Assembly: GCF_025685685.1 (NCBI RefSeq)
Contig: NZ_JAGSYH010000012.1
Span: 1-64,000, forward strand
Source: Acidicapsa dinghuensis
GTDB taxonomy: Bacteria > Acidobacteriota > Terriglobia > Terriglobales > Acidobacteriaceae
Direction: 5' to 3'
DNA length: 64,000 nt
Numbering within the stretch: the stretch's first letter is position 1; every line of letters starts with the position of its first letter. The notes beneath the pieces were generated by a model, which saw nothing but the letters and a program-made list of their open reading frames with translations, made no database searches and had not been told where the DNA came from. Of the stretch, positions 17,731 through 25,449 are shown in pieces. The position numbers and the translations under genes are program-made.

Positions 17731-18159
17731 CTACAACCGGGCATCAGCCAGTTGAGATAGTTCCAGTTGATCCCCAACGCACGAGTCGCTTTTTGTAACG
17801 GCCCCGGCGGGTAGCTCTAGAATCGAATGCGCGATCAGACATGCTGAAATTCGCCACGGTTTTACGCCGTGGCGGATCTTCCGAATCCTACTTTTACGAT
17901 CGAGATAGACAAGATCAATGGCGAATCGCATACCGAAGGTATGTACTGATTCGCAGGGTACGATCCAAAGCCCTTCTCCTTGCGACAGACTTTCTCTGTC
18001 CAGAAGTCCACGAATTCGTTCCGAGCTCGTACCCGCTAGTTGCGCGTGTTCAGCAAGAATGGTCCCGCGTGTACGGTTTAGTACACGGAAATACTTTGCT
18101 TTCATTGCGGGTTGAGCTGTTGAAGCTCGCGCAAAATCGTCGGATTGGGTATTCACCAT
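17731..18159 (-). CDS. DUF192-family protein A
   Basis: A small DUF192 protein of 142 residues if the ATG at 18159 is used; that start has a GAGAGA stretch about 10 nt ahead, while a TTG at 18195 and an ATG at 18105 are alternatives. The family core is visible: RGLLDRESLSQGEGLWIVP, then SVHTFGMRFAIDLVYLD and a closing hydrophobic ILELPAG. The fold is a small beta barrel of unknown biochemical role. Here it lies 47 bp after cpaC and probably belongs to the cpaB-cpaC transcript. A second DUF192 gene lies next to the tadZABC operon, which ties the family to this pilus. No signal peptide is evident with these starts. Confidence 0.8.
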   Translation of the reverse strand: MVNTQSDDFARASTAQPAMKAKYFRVLNRTRGTILAEHAQLAGTSSERIRGLLDRESLSQGEGLWIVPCESVHTFGMRFAIDLVYLDRKSRIRKIRHGVKPWRISACLIAHSILELPAGAVTKSDSCVGDQLELSQLADARL

Positions 18160-18206
18160 GTAGTCATGATCTCTCTTGCAAAGATGTCTACCCAATCCAT
18201 TGCGTA

Positions 18207-19781
18207 CTATTGCGGAGCTGTCGTGGTGACAGGCGCAGGTGTCTGAGTGGTTTGAGCGCCCGTTCCAGCTTGCGCACTGCCAGCGCCAAAGCTGATTCCA
18301 CCCGACTCGATGCGCATGGCTGGCTCAGGCTTCAAAGAATCCTTGAGCTCTTCGACGGGCATCGACTTCAGCGCGGGCGCCATGGTGTTGGCTGCAGTCT
18401 TAGCATCCGGATGATTCATTGGGATGTTGCTGTTTGGCGGCATGAAGCTTTCAGGGTAGTGCAGCTTGGGTAACTCTGCGCCGGCTTGAAGTGGAGCAAC
18501 CACCTCCGCCGTTACGATGACAAGCAATTCCGTGTTCGATTTCGTTTTCTGAATCGATTGAAAAAGTTTGCCCAAAATTGGAACATCGCCAAGGAAGGGT
18601 ACCTTTTGGAAGGTTTGTGTCTCGCGATTATCCAGCAGGCCGCTGATTGCGAAGCTCTGGCCATCGCTCAGTTCGATTTCGGTATTCATTTTGCGTGTGT
18701 CGATCGCGGGAATATCGAAACCGGATATCTGGATGGCATTGCTAAAGTCCAGTGAACTGACTTCCGGCGCAACCTGCAGGCGTATGGTTCCCCGCGGAGT
18801 GATAATAGGAAGGAAGTTGAGGCGAACTCCGTATTCTTTGAATTCGAGAGTCACTGCTCCGGCGCCGCCTGAAGCAGTTCCCTGAACGACTGGATAGGGG
18901 TATTCACCGCCGGCGAGAAAGCTGGCCTGTTTACCATTGGTTGTCATGACATTCGGTTCGGCCAACACTTCCACGACACCTTTGGTTTCCAGTGCCTCAA
19001 GAGTTGCACCAACGTTCAGACCAGGCAAGAAGGCGAAAAGATTCAGTTCATTGCTGATCGTGGTTGTTGCAGAATTGGTTCCACTCGGCAAAGTGGTACT
19101 GGGTGGACTGAACTGCCCAGTGGTGATACCACCCAGAACGTTGCCAAACCCATTGCTAAAAAAGTTGATGCCCAATTGCCTTTCCATAGTGCGATCCACG
19201 CTGGCAAAACGAACCTTCAGCAGAATCTGCGGGTCTGAGTTCGGGATATTTACGTAGAGCAGATTGACCACCTTACCGAGAGAGGACGCCATTTCTACTG
19301 CACGCTCCGAACTGGCAAGGTCTTTTGCCGTTCCACGGAGAAATACGGTATCGTTCTCGACTGAGATCTTGATGTCCTGCCCGGGAAGTGCAAGCTTCAT
19401 CTCGCGGCGTAAACCTTCAAGCTTCGTTGACCCAATCAGAGCTGCCGAACGTACCGAGACGTTGAAAAACTGCCTTTCACCACCGGCTTCCCAGATGATC
19501 AGGCTGGTTTCTCCAGGTGCTTTGCCGTTGATCATGATTTCGTTAGGAGTGACTGCGGACGCTTCTGCAAAATCACCCAGTCCGACCGCTACTCGCTGAA
19601 TTGGATGTGTAGTGTCAACAAGCACAGTTTTACCAACGGAGACCGTTAGTTCGTTTTCCGAGTCCTGGGTTGAGATGCCAGACGCAGCTGGATTTTGCTG
19701 GGCATACGCCATGCTTCCATGCAGAAGCGAAAAGGCAACTGTGGTCAGAGATGCGAGGGTAATTCTGATTCCTGCGTTCAC
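18207..19781 (-). CDS. cpaC: Tad pilus outer-membrane secretin
   Basis: Pore-forming outer-membrane channel (CpaC/RcpA) through which the Flp pilus passes. The 524-residue product has a signal peptide ending near residue 27 (MAYA before QQNP), an N-terminal domain with TVSVGKTVLVD, a BON-like segment with VFLRGTAKDL, and the secretin core from about 170 to 420 with VEVLAEPNV, ASFLAGGEYPYP, GVRLNFLPII and GLLDNRETQTFQKVPFLGDVPILGKLF split over adjoining strands. The C-terminal tail of about 90 residues is Pro/Thr/Gly-rich and disordered. Its start overlaps the cpaB stop by 4 bp. No separate pilotin gene is seen. Confidence 0.94.
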   Translation of the reverse strand: MNAGIRITLASLTTVAFSLLHGSMAYAQQNPAASGISTQDSENELTVSVGKTVLVDTTHPIQRVAVGLGDFAEASAVTPNEIMINGKAPGETSLIIWEAGGERQFFNVSVRSAALIGSTKLEGLRREMKLALPGQDIKISVENDTVFLRGTAKDLASSERAVEMASSLGKVVNLLYVNIPNSDPQILLKVRFASVDRTMERQLGINFFSNGFGNVLGGITTGQFSPPSTTLPSGTNSATTTISNELNLFAFLPGLNVGATLEALETKGVVEVLAEPNVMTTNGKQASFLAGGEYPYPVVQGTASGGAGAVTLEFKEYGVRLNFLPIITPRGTIRLQVAPEVSSLDFSNAIQISGFDIPAIDTRKMNTEIELSDGQSFAISGLLDNRETQTFQKVPFLGDVPILGKLFQSIQKTKSNTELLVIVTAEVVAPLQAGAELPKLHYPESFMPPNSNIPMNHPDAKTAANTMAPALKSMPVEELKDSLKPEPAMRIESGGISFGAGSAQAGTGAQTTQTPAPVTTTAPQ

Positions 19782-20632
19782 TTTTGTCCCTCGGGTGTAG
19801 AGAATTTCTGATTGCTGCGCAGCGCGCCATTGATGACTTCAACCGTGTACGCCGGAGGAGCTTTCTTCACTACAATTGCTACCGGCCGTGTCTTCGATGG
19901 GGTGGGCGTCTTTGAATCTGCAAACAAGTTGCTCACGAAAGTTCCTGAGGTCTGCGCAAGCTGAGTATCCAGAGGATTGCGAAGCACTAGCTGAATATGA
20001 GTCTGAGAACTTGCGAGACTAAGCAGTTCCGCTTGTTCTGGGCTAACCTGAAGGTTGACTACCTGTACTTGCTGCGGCTTACCTTCTTTATCCTTCTGAA
20101 TATCTGTGCCGGCTGATAGCACCAGAATGTTCTGCAGCAGGGTTTTTACCTTTTGACCGGTCGTATTTACGTTTTCGCGGCCCGGAGGATCCCCCGATAT
20201 CAGAACATCAACGTGCATACCTGGAGTAACGAATCCGGCAACACCCACGACCTCGTCGACCTTAACGGCACATGCCCTCATTCCTGCCGGAATCGTTGCT
20301 GCGAGCCCTCCACCTGATCCGACCGGTGCAAGCCGCTCGTCGAGGATCGGTTCACCCTGATATAGGTCGGATACCACACCGCGGCCTACTGCCTGATCAG
20401 GCTTAAGAAGCGCACCCTTGGGCAAGGGGCCGGCAATCTCGACAGTTGTAATGTCGGACGGGGTCAGAACTTTGCCGAGTTTGATGTCATTGGCAGCAGC
20501 AACCACGGAGACCGTCGCTGACTGCTTTGTCGCCGCCTGCAAGCGGCTGCCAACCATGCGCCATACCATCAAGGCACAAATAGCGGCGATCACGAACGCA
20601 CTGAAAAGAATTGTTAGAAGTCTACGGTTCAT
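19778..20632 (-). CDS. cpaB: Tad pilus assembly protein CpaB/RcpC
   Basis: Periplasmic Tad component thought to stabilise or gate the secretin. The 284-residue protein has one membrane anchor (about 8-28), an SAF domain starting near VSVVAAANDIKLGKVL, and an RcpC/CpaB domain with RACAVKVDEVVGVAGFV, TPGMHVDVL and QNILVLSAG, then VNLQVSPEQAELLSLA. The C-terminus is basic. It is first in a transcript with cpaC, DUF192-A and perhaps the GT87 gene. A sigma-54 promoter stands 39 bp upstream of the ATG at 20632, and it is divergent from the TonB-like gene with shared activator sites between them. Confidence 0.93.
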   Translation of the reverse strand: MNRRLLTILFSAFVIAAICALMVWRMVGSRLQAATKQSATVSVVAAANDIKLGKVLTPSDITTVEIAGPLPKGALLKPDQAVGRGVVSDLYQGEPILDERLAPVGSGGGLAATIPAGMRACAVKVDEVVGVAGFVTPGMHVDVLISGDPPGRENVNTTGQKVKTLLQNILVLSAGTDIQKDKEGKPQQVQVVNLQVSPEQAELLSLASSQTHIQLVLRNPLDTQLAQTSGTFVSNLFADSKTPTPSKTRPVAIVVKKAPPAYTVEVINGALRSNQKFSTPEGQK

Positions 20633-20670
20633 CAGAAATCCTGTGGCCTCTGGTTTCTAGGGGCACTGTC

Positions 20671-20685
20671 GCAATTGCCCTGCCA
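20671..20685 (-). promoter_or_regulatory. Sigma-54 promoter of cpaB
   Basis: Minus-strand TGGCAGGGCAATTGC preceded by TT, GG-N10-GC spacing. The start would fall near 20660, leaving a leader of about 28 nt before the cpaB ATG. A GTATAC core lies 73 bp upstream of the -24 box. Confidence 0.8.
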
Positions 20686-20757
20686 AAGTAGAAAAGTCAT
20701 AACTCCGTGCGAAATCACGCATTTAGAGTCCAGAAATCCTGAAGGGTGTGAACACAT

Positions 20758-20793
20758 GTATACCAATGCTCGCCCTTGTGTAGACGGGTAGAC
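20758..20793. promoter_or_regulatory. Shared activator-site candidates between cpaB and the TonB-like gene
   Basis: GTATAC at 20758-20763 lies 73 bp upstream of the cpaB -24 box, the same distance as at flp1, flp2 and the peptidase gene. Two weaker GTAGAC cores follow at 20780-20785 and 20788-20793; the outer one reads GGTAGACACG, close to GTATACACG, but is spaced 30 rather than 33 bp. All three are also 50-90 bp upstream of the opposing sigma-54 promoter, so one activator could serve both directions. Confidence 0.55.
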
Positions 20794-20844
20794 ACGTTTA
20801 TCGCAAAGATGGAGATTTCTCAAGGATTTAGAAAGAGTTTGGGT

Positions 20845-20860
20845 TGGCGTGTAAATTGCA
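20845..20860 (+). promoter_or_regulatory. Sigma-54 promoter of the TonB-like gene
   Basis: Plus-strand TGGCGTGTAAATTGCA preceded by T, with GG-N10-GC spacing. Transcription would start near 20871, about 80 nt before the ATG at 20953. This rules out the far-upstream in-frame start at 20776. Confidence 0.72.
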
Positions 20861-20952
20861 ACTTTCCAGGTAGAACTCGCCACACAGGCACTTCGGATGA
20901 TTCAGCTCTTCCACTGTACGAACAGCACATTTGGACAAGAGAGCCAAGAGAG

Positions 20953-22551
20953 ATGAGATTCGCGCCAATGACAACGCTCTTCGCAGAGCCGGTGCCATCC
21001 AACTCTTTTGTTTCGCCTTATCTCGTCTCTGTCACCCTGCACGCGGTCGCGTTCAGCTTCATTGGCATGCATATGTACCAGAGAAATCGCATCATCGAGC
21101 GATTTCCCGGTAGCGATCGTTTCTCTGTCAGGGTTCTCGATCTTCACAAGCCACAGCCGACTCCAGCTAAAGACGCAGGAAGCACGTCATACTCCCGCCT
21201 TATACCTTCATCTGCCGGTTCAAGCGCGCAAGAGGGACTGGCATATCGTGGCTCAGGTGCGTCAGCCGCTGCAGCGCTTCAACTGCCTGTGCCTCACGTT
21301 ATGCCTGCACCCCGCCTATTGATCCAGCCAGAAGCCCCGAAAAACGTTCTTTTGCCAGAAAAGGCGCAGATTCCGCTTCTTGTCCTTTGGGGGCCAGAAA
21401 AAGTGGTTGTCAAACGGGCGATGCCCCCGCTTCCACAAACACCTTCTATCTCAGAGGTTCGTCCTTCCCTTGAGACGCCGATTAAAGAAGATAACTTGTC
21501 GGAGTTCAAGATCGCTTCGTCGCCACTCTCGGCAAGCCGACTTCCTACTCCTACAGGAACTACATCTCCAATCGTCGTCCACGGGCCCGAGCCGCAAAAG
21601 AAAATGCCGGAAACAACATCCTTGGCGAATCAGCCCAAGGCCCCTACTCCGGCCAAGATACTTTCGCTCTCGGATGTACGAGTGCACGAAGGCACAGTCG
21701 TGATTCCGCTCGCGAATCAGGGCTCTCCAAAAGCTAATCCCGGAATGGAGATTCCTGGCATATTGCACGATCCGTCTCCGGCAGGGACAAACTCCGCAAG
21801 CGGAGCTGGAAGCGGAGTCGCAGCAGGAACAAAACTGGGTACCGATCCAAAAGCGCTGGCAGAGGCAGGCAACGGTACCGGTAACAGAGGTACCGGTACT
21901 GGAGGAGCAGCTTCGGCAATGCCTGGCTCTGGCGTAGCCTCTGCTAAATCAGGTGCAGTTGGCGCAGGTTCGCTTGATGCAAAGAATGCACCGCAAGGGA
22001 GTTCCGGAAATAGCTCTTTGGGAGGAACAACTATTTTCCCTTCACAAGGCTCAGGTACTGGAAATGCTGCTGCAGCGCCCGGAGGAGCCGTTCATATCAG
22101 CTTGTCCCGCGATGGGCAGTTTGGAGTAGTTGTGGTCGGATCTTCCGTCGCTGATCAATACCCTGAGACCGCCTCGATGTGGAGCGGGAGAATGGCATCC
22201 ACGGTCTATCTTCGCGTGGGGCAGCGCAAGAGCTGGATTATGCAATACTCCTTACCAAGTCTTATCGAGGCTGCGAATCCTGCTGGAGGAAAATTGGAAG
22301 CGCCGTGGCCGTATGAGATTGTTCGTCCCAATATCGATCCGGACGATGACGATTCCGACGCCATCATTCTTCATGGCTTTGTGAATCAAGAGGGGCGCTT
22401 CGAAAAACTTCAGGTGGTGTTCCCGCCCCAGGTGACGCAGGCAGCCATGCTCACCAACATGATGAATGAGTGGCAATTTCGTCCCGCGCGGTTCAATGGC
22501 AATGCCGCCGCTGTCGAGGTTCTGATTATCATCCCCGATCAATCGGAATAG
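20953..22551 (+). CDS. TonB-like protein with Pro/Gly-rich linker
   Basis: A 532-residue protein with a single membrane anchor near the N-terminus (PYLVSVTLHAVAFSFIG), a long periplasmic linker rich first in Pro and then in Gly/Ala/Ser (about 70-395), and a C-terminal domain of about 130 residues. That domain ends with HGFVNQEGRFEKLQVV, NEWQFRPARFNG and VEVLIIIP, the pattern of TonB C-terminal domains. No ExbB/ExbD genes are near. The ATG at 20953 is preferred because it follows the sigma-54 promoter; an ATG at 20968 is possible. It is divergent from cpaB and converges on DUF192-B. It could couple inner-membrane energy to an outer-membrane partner, perhaps the secretin, but that is inference. 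Confidence 0.7.
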   Translation: MRFAPMTTLFAEPVPSNSFVSPYLVSVTLHAVAFSFIGMHMYQRNRIIERFPGSDRFSVRVLDLHKPQPTPAKDAGSTSYSRLIPSSAGSSAQEGLAYRGSGASAAAALQLPVPHVMPAPRLLIQPEAPKNVLLPEKAQIPLLVLWGPEKVVVKRAMPPLPQTPSISEVRPSLETPIKEDNLSEFKIASSPLSASRLPTPTGTTSPIVVHGPEPQKKMPETTSLANQPKAPTPAKILSLSDVRVHEGTVVIPLANQGSPKANPGMEIPGILHDPSPAGTNSASGAGSGVAAGTKLGTDPKALAEAGNGTGNRGTGTGGAASAMPGSGVASAKSGAVGAGSLDAKNAPQGSSGNSSLGGTTIFPSQGSGTGNAAAAPGGAVHISLSRDGQFGVVVVGSSVADQYPETASMWSGRMASTVYLRVGQRKSWIMQYSLPSLIEAANPAGGKLEAPWPYEIVRPNIDPDDDDSDAIILHGFVNQEGRFEKLQVVFPPQVTQAAMLTNMMNEWQFRPARFNGNAAAVEVLIIIPDQSE

Positions 22552-22737
22552 ACAAGCTTGCACTTCGCGTTCTTGCTCGCCATCATGAGGCTTGGAGAGC
22601 AGTGCCAGTCCAAGAATACGCTGCAGCGGTGGCGCCGCTATTCGCGGTGACCTATGGCGATTCTTTGAAGAGGTCCAATTCGGTGGGTTCAGTGGCCTTT
22701 CCCAAAAGCCACATTTCCACTCCATTCCGGACAGCCA

Positions 22738-23154
22738 TCAGCTCGATAAGCCAAGATTTGTTGTGGCCATTTTTAACTGGCTTTCCATTTCCTCGCCGAG
22801 ACAAATGAGTAACTGATCGCCGGGCTGTGTCTGAGATGAGTATATTGTGTGTGTGGGGAGCTCTAACACGCTGGTTGCATGGGTAATTAAAGGCGACACG
22901 CGAAATGTTGGGAAAGACTCGACTACATGAATTACCTTCAACGCATCGTCGAGATAGATCAGGTCAATAGGGAACAGTACCCCGATAGTGTGTACCCCTC
23001 TTGATGGAACTATCCAAAGCCCCTCGTCTAGTCCAAGAGAGAGTTTGCCAATGAGCCCTTTGAGCCGTGTCATCGTGGTATCAGCTACCGCAACGCCAAG
23101 GCTTAGAAACGACTCTCGGGTTTGGTTGTACACACAATATCGCCGCTTTTGCAT
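22738..23154 (-). CDS. DUF192-family protein B
   Basis: A 138-residue DUF192 protein, paralogous to the one at 17731-18159. Shared features are RLKGLIGK, DEGLWIVPSRGVHTIGVLFPIDLIYLDD over neighbouring strands, and SVLELP near the C-terminus. ATG at 23154 follows AAGGGCG. It lies beyond a hairpin that probably ends the tadZABC transcript, and directly after a 13-bp-stem inverted repeat; no sigma-54 box was found in front. It converges with the TonB-like gene, 186 bp away, where I see no gene or terminator. Function unknown. Confidence 0.82.
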   Translation of the reverse strand: MQKRRYCVYNQTRESFLSLGVAVADTTMTRLKGLIGKLSLGLDEGLWIVPSRGVHTIGVLFPIDLIYLDDALKVIHVVESFPTFRVSPLITHATSVLELPTHTIYSSQTQPGDQLLICLGEEMESQLKMATTNLGLSS

Positions 23155-23174
23155 TACGCCCTTCGTCGGTTCTC

Positions 23175-23213
23175 GTAATCGGCGCCGAGGTTAATTATGC
23201 CGGCGCCGATTAC
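23175..23213. repeat. 13-bp-stem inverted repeat before DUF192-B
   Basis: GTAATCGGCGCCG (23175-23187) is repeated perfectly inverted as CGGCGCCGATTAC (23201-23213) around a 13-nt AT-rich loop. It ends 21 bp before the DUF192-B start codon and would form a very stable RNA stem in its leader. There is no T-run, so it is not a standard terminator. It could be an operator for a dimeric protein or a translation-control stem. Confidence 0.6.
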
Positions 23214-23379
23214 AAGAGTGCCTGTATCCCATGAGTATGTATTTAGTCGGACTATCATGTTAATAGTTGGGGGAGGCCAGTCCGTAAGCCTGTTAAGGTC
23301 AAAATTTGGCAATACATCTCCACAGGATCCAGAGCAGATCACCAATGACATGAGTCTCGGAACTCTGGGCCGGAAGAAC

Positions 23380-23408
23380 GAAGAGTAGACATCGTCTATC
23401 TACTCTTC
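23380..23408 (-). terminator. Hairpin after the microprotein gene
   Basis: GAAGAGTAGA (23380-23389) pairs perfectly with TCTACTCTTC (23399-23408) around a 9-nt loop. It lies 16 nt past the microprotein stop on the minus strand and is followed by a moderately T-rich stretch. It probably ends or attenuates the peptidase-tadZABC transcript. Confidence 0.55.
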
Positions 23409-23424
23409 TATGTACGATGCCTCG

Positions 23425-23520
23425 TTACCGAACCCGGGTGCGACGGCGCTGAATCAGAACAATCAGCACGATCACAGCAAGCACGCCAGCTACAATCTGG
23501 ATCATCGTGGTACTGTTCAT
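23425..23520 (-). CDS. 31-residue single-span membrane microprotein
   Basis: A short reading frame between tadC and the hairpin. ATG at 23520 has an excellent AAGGGAG box 7 nt upstream; the stop is TAA at 23425-23427. The product has a short polar head (MNSTTMIQ), one hydrophobic helix (IVAGVLAVIVLIVLI) and a basic tail (QRRRTRVR), so it should sit in the inner membrane with the tail inside. It starts 18 bp after the tadC stop, on the same strand and in the same transcript. It has no Flp cleavage motif and is not a pilin. I know no function; a small accessory of the TadB/TadC platform is a reasonable idea. Confidence 0.65.
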   Translation of the reverse strand: MNSTTMIQIVAGVLAVIVLIVLIQRRRTRVR

Positions 23521-23538
23521 GTCGTTTCTCCCTTCGTG

Positions 23539-24450
23539 TTATTTAGAGAACAAAGTCTTAAACGAGTCCATCATGGAGAGAATCGCTGGACCCAGGACAA
23601 CCAGAAAGAGTGAAGGAAATATGCAAAGTACCAGTGGAAATACCAATTTCACGGTAGTCTTTGCCGCCATTTCTTCAATCTTCTGAATTCGTTGTGTGCG
23701 CAAATTTTCTGAGTGCGTTCGCAGCGTTTTAGCAACACTGGTGCCGAACTGCTCAGACTGAACCAGAACCGACACCAGATTGCGCACATTATCCACGTCG
23801 GTACGCTCTGCCATGTGTCGCCAGCAATCCGTTCTCGGTCTTCCAGCCCTTTGTTCCAGAACTACAATTTTCAGCTCATCGCAGAGCATCGGTTGAGCTT
23901 TCTCTAAGTCTTCTGCGGTTCGCTTCACTGCCTGATCGAGGCTGAGGCCTGCTTCAAGGCAGACAACTATAAGATCCAAAGCATCTGGTAATCCACGACG
24001 TATCTTATTCTGCCGTTTCTTAATCAGGCGTCCAAGTATCATGTCTGGCACAATGAAGCCTAGTCCTAGTGCGCAGAGGTAAATAACGATTGGATTATCA
24101 TTACCGAAACCGGTAAAGAAAACGGTTGCCACAAGAACAGCCATTGCGACCACTTTGGTGCCACGAAAGAAAGCTACTGCGGATTCCTCCCGATAGCCTG
24201 CCCGAATGAGACGCTGTTGCAGAACTCCAACTTCCGCTTGACTTTTGGGGATTACCTTTTCTAGATGCTCGACAACACCTGCTAGAGAGAATCCGGATTG
24301 TTGGATTGTTCCAATAAGATTCTTGGGCTTAGTTTCCGGCGCAATGACCGCTGACAGGCGCTTGGACATCTGCTCTCGATAAAAGAGCAAGACCCCCCCG
24401 CTGGCGATCAGCAGAAAAACAACCAGGAACGAAATGATTGCAATGCCCAT
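23539..24450 (-). CDS. tadC: Tad pilus platform protein TadC
   Basis: Inner-membrane platform protein of the type II secretion F family. The 303-residue protein has an N-terminal span (about 3-24), a cytoplasmic segment, paired spans around 100-140, the GspF domain with PDALDLIVVCLEAGLSLDQAV and LVQSEQFGTSVAKTLR (split across helices), and a C-terminal span at LVFPLVLCIFPSLFLVVLG. It pairs with TadB to hold the base of the pilus above the TadA ATPase. It starts 9 bp after tadB and is followed at 18 bp by the microprotein gene. Confidence 0.93.
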   Translation of the reverse strand: MGIAIISFLVVFLLIASGGVLLFYREQMSKRLSAVIAPETKPKNLIGTIQQSGFSLAGVVEHLEKVIPKSQAEVGVLQQRLIRAGYREESAVAFFRGTKVVAMAVLVATVFFTGFGNDNPIVIYLCALGLGFIVPDMILGRLIKKRQNKIRRGLPDALDLIVVCLEAGLSLDQAVKRTAEDLEKAQPMLCDELKIVVLEQRAGRPRTDCWRHMAERTDVDNVRNLVSVLVQSEQFGTSVAKTLRTHSENLRTQRIQKIEEMAAKTTVKLVFPLVLCIFPSLFLVVLGPAILSMMDSFKTLFSK

Positions 24451-24459
24451 GAAACTCCC

Positions 24460-25431
24460 TTATACGTCGATGTTTACGATTTTGCTTATCCAGAGACCAC
24501 CGAGAATCGTCATGCCAAGCGAAGCCCAAAGAAGCTTGATTCCGATCGCACGTGTCCAGAGCAGGCTAATGAGCTGCGGATTGATTAAAAAAATTAGTAT
24601 GCCCAAGACTGGCGGCAGCAATGTCAGGATGATGCCTGTTAAACGGCCTTGTGCGGTGTGAGTCATAATTTGCCGTTTAAGACGGAATCGTTCGCGGATT
24701 ACGTGAGCCGTATTTTGGAGGACCTCAGCGAGATTACCGCCGCTTTCTTTCTGTATCAGGATCGCAGTAATAACAATTTTTAGATCTTGAAGAGGGACTC
24801 GTGTAGTCAGGTTATCCATGGCGGTCCTTAGTTCCAGGCCATAGTTTTGTTCGTCGTAGCAAATACGAAATTCGGTGCTTACCGGGTCGGGGCATTCTTT
24901 CGAGACCAGGCTAAGAGCAGAGTTAAGGCTATGACCCACACGCAGCGCACTCACCATCAAGTCTAGAGATTCCGGCAATTCAGTCTCGAATTTCTTGAAG
25001 CGGCGGCCTCTCTTGAAGAGAACAAAGAGAAAAGGGAAAGCACCTAAAACAAGTCCGGCCAGAATTGCTATCAGCGAATTGTTGAGCTTCAAGTTAACCA
25101 GATAAGAAGAGACCATGAATGCTAGAAGGCACATAAGAATCAAGCCGCCAGCGGTCCATTTCAGATTGGCTTGATACAGCATCAATCGCAATCTGGGCGC
25201 GAGTTCTATCTTGCTAAGCCAACGGTTGATCCACGGCACAGCACTTAAGAGTTCCTGCTTACGAAGATCTACGACCTCGTCATTGGAATGGATCCAACTC
25301 GTGGCGAGTGCCGAATCGAGCCTCGCCAGCACCTTCTTGGTTTGCTGTGACGAACCAGTCCCTGTCGCTATCAGTACCATAGCGGCAACGCTGAATACGC
25401 CGATAAACACAACCAGAAAAATCAGACCCAT
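24460..25431 (-). CDS. tadB: Tad pilus platform protein TadB
   Basis: Paralogue of TadC: 323 residues, N-terminal span at LIFLVVFIGVFSVAAMVLIA, a second membrane pair around 95-140, the GspF domain with LPESLDLMVSALRVGHSLNSAL and IQKESGGNLAEVLQ, and C-terminal spans. It forms the inner-membrane platform with TadC. ATG at 25431 lies 18 bp after tadA, inside the same operon. Nothing is missing compared with the family. Confidence 0.93.
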   Translation of the reverse strand: MGLIFLVVFIGVFSVAAMVLIATGTGSSQQTKKVLARLDSALATSWIHSNDEVVDLRKQELLSAVPWINRWLSKIELAPRLRLMLYQANLKWTAGGLILMCLLAFMVSSYLVNLKLNNSLIAILAGLVLGAFPFLFVLFKRGRRFKKFETELPESLDLMVSALRVGHSLNSALSLVSKECPDPVSTEFRICYDEQNYGLELRTAMDNLTTRVPLQDLKIVITAILIQKESGGNLAEVLQNTAHVIRERFRLKRQIMTHTAQGRLTGIILTLLPPVLGILIFLINPQLISLLWTRAIGIKLLWASLGMTILGGLWISKIVNIDV

Positions 25432-25449
25432 CTTTACTTCCTCTACCTG

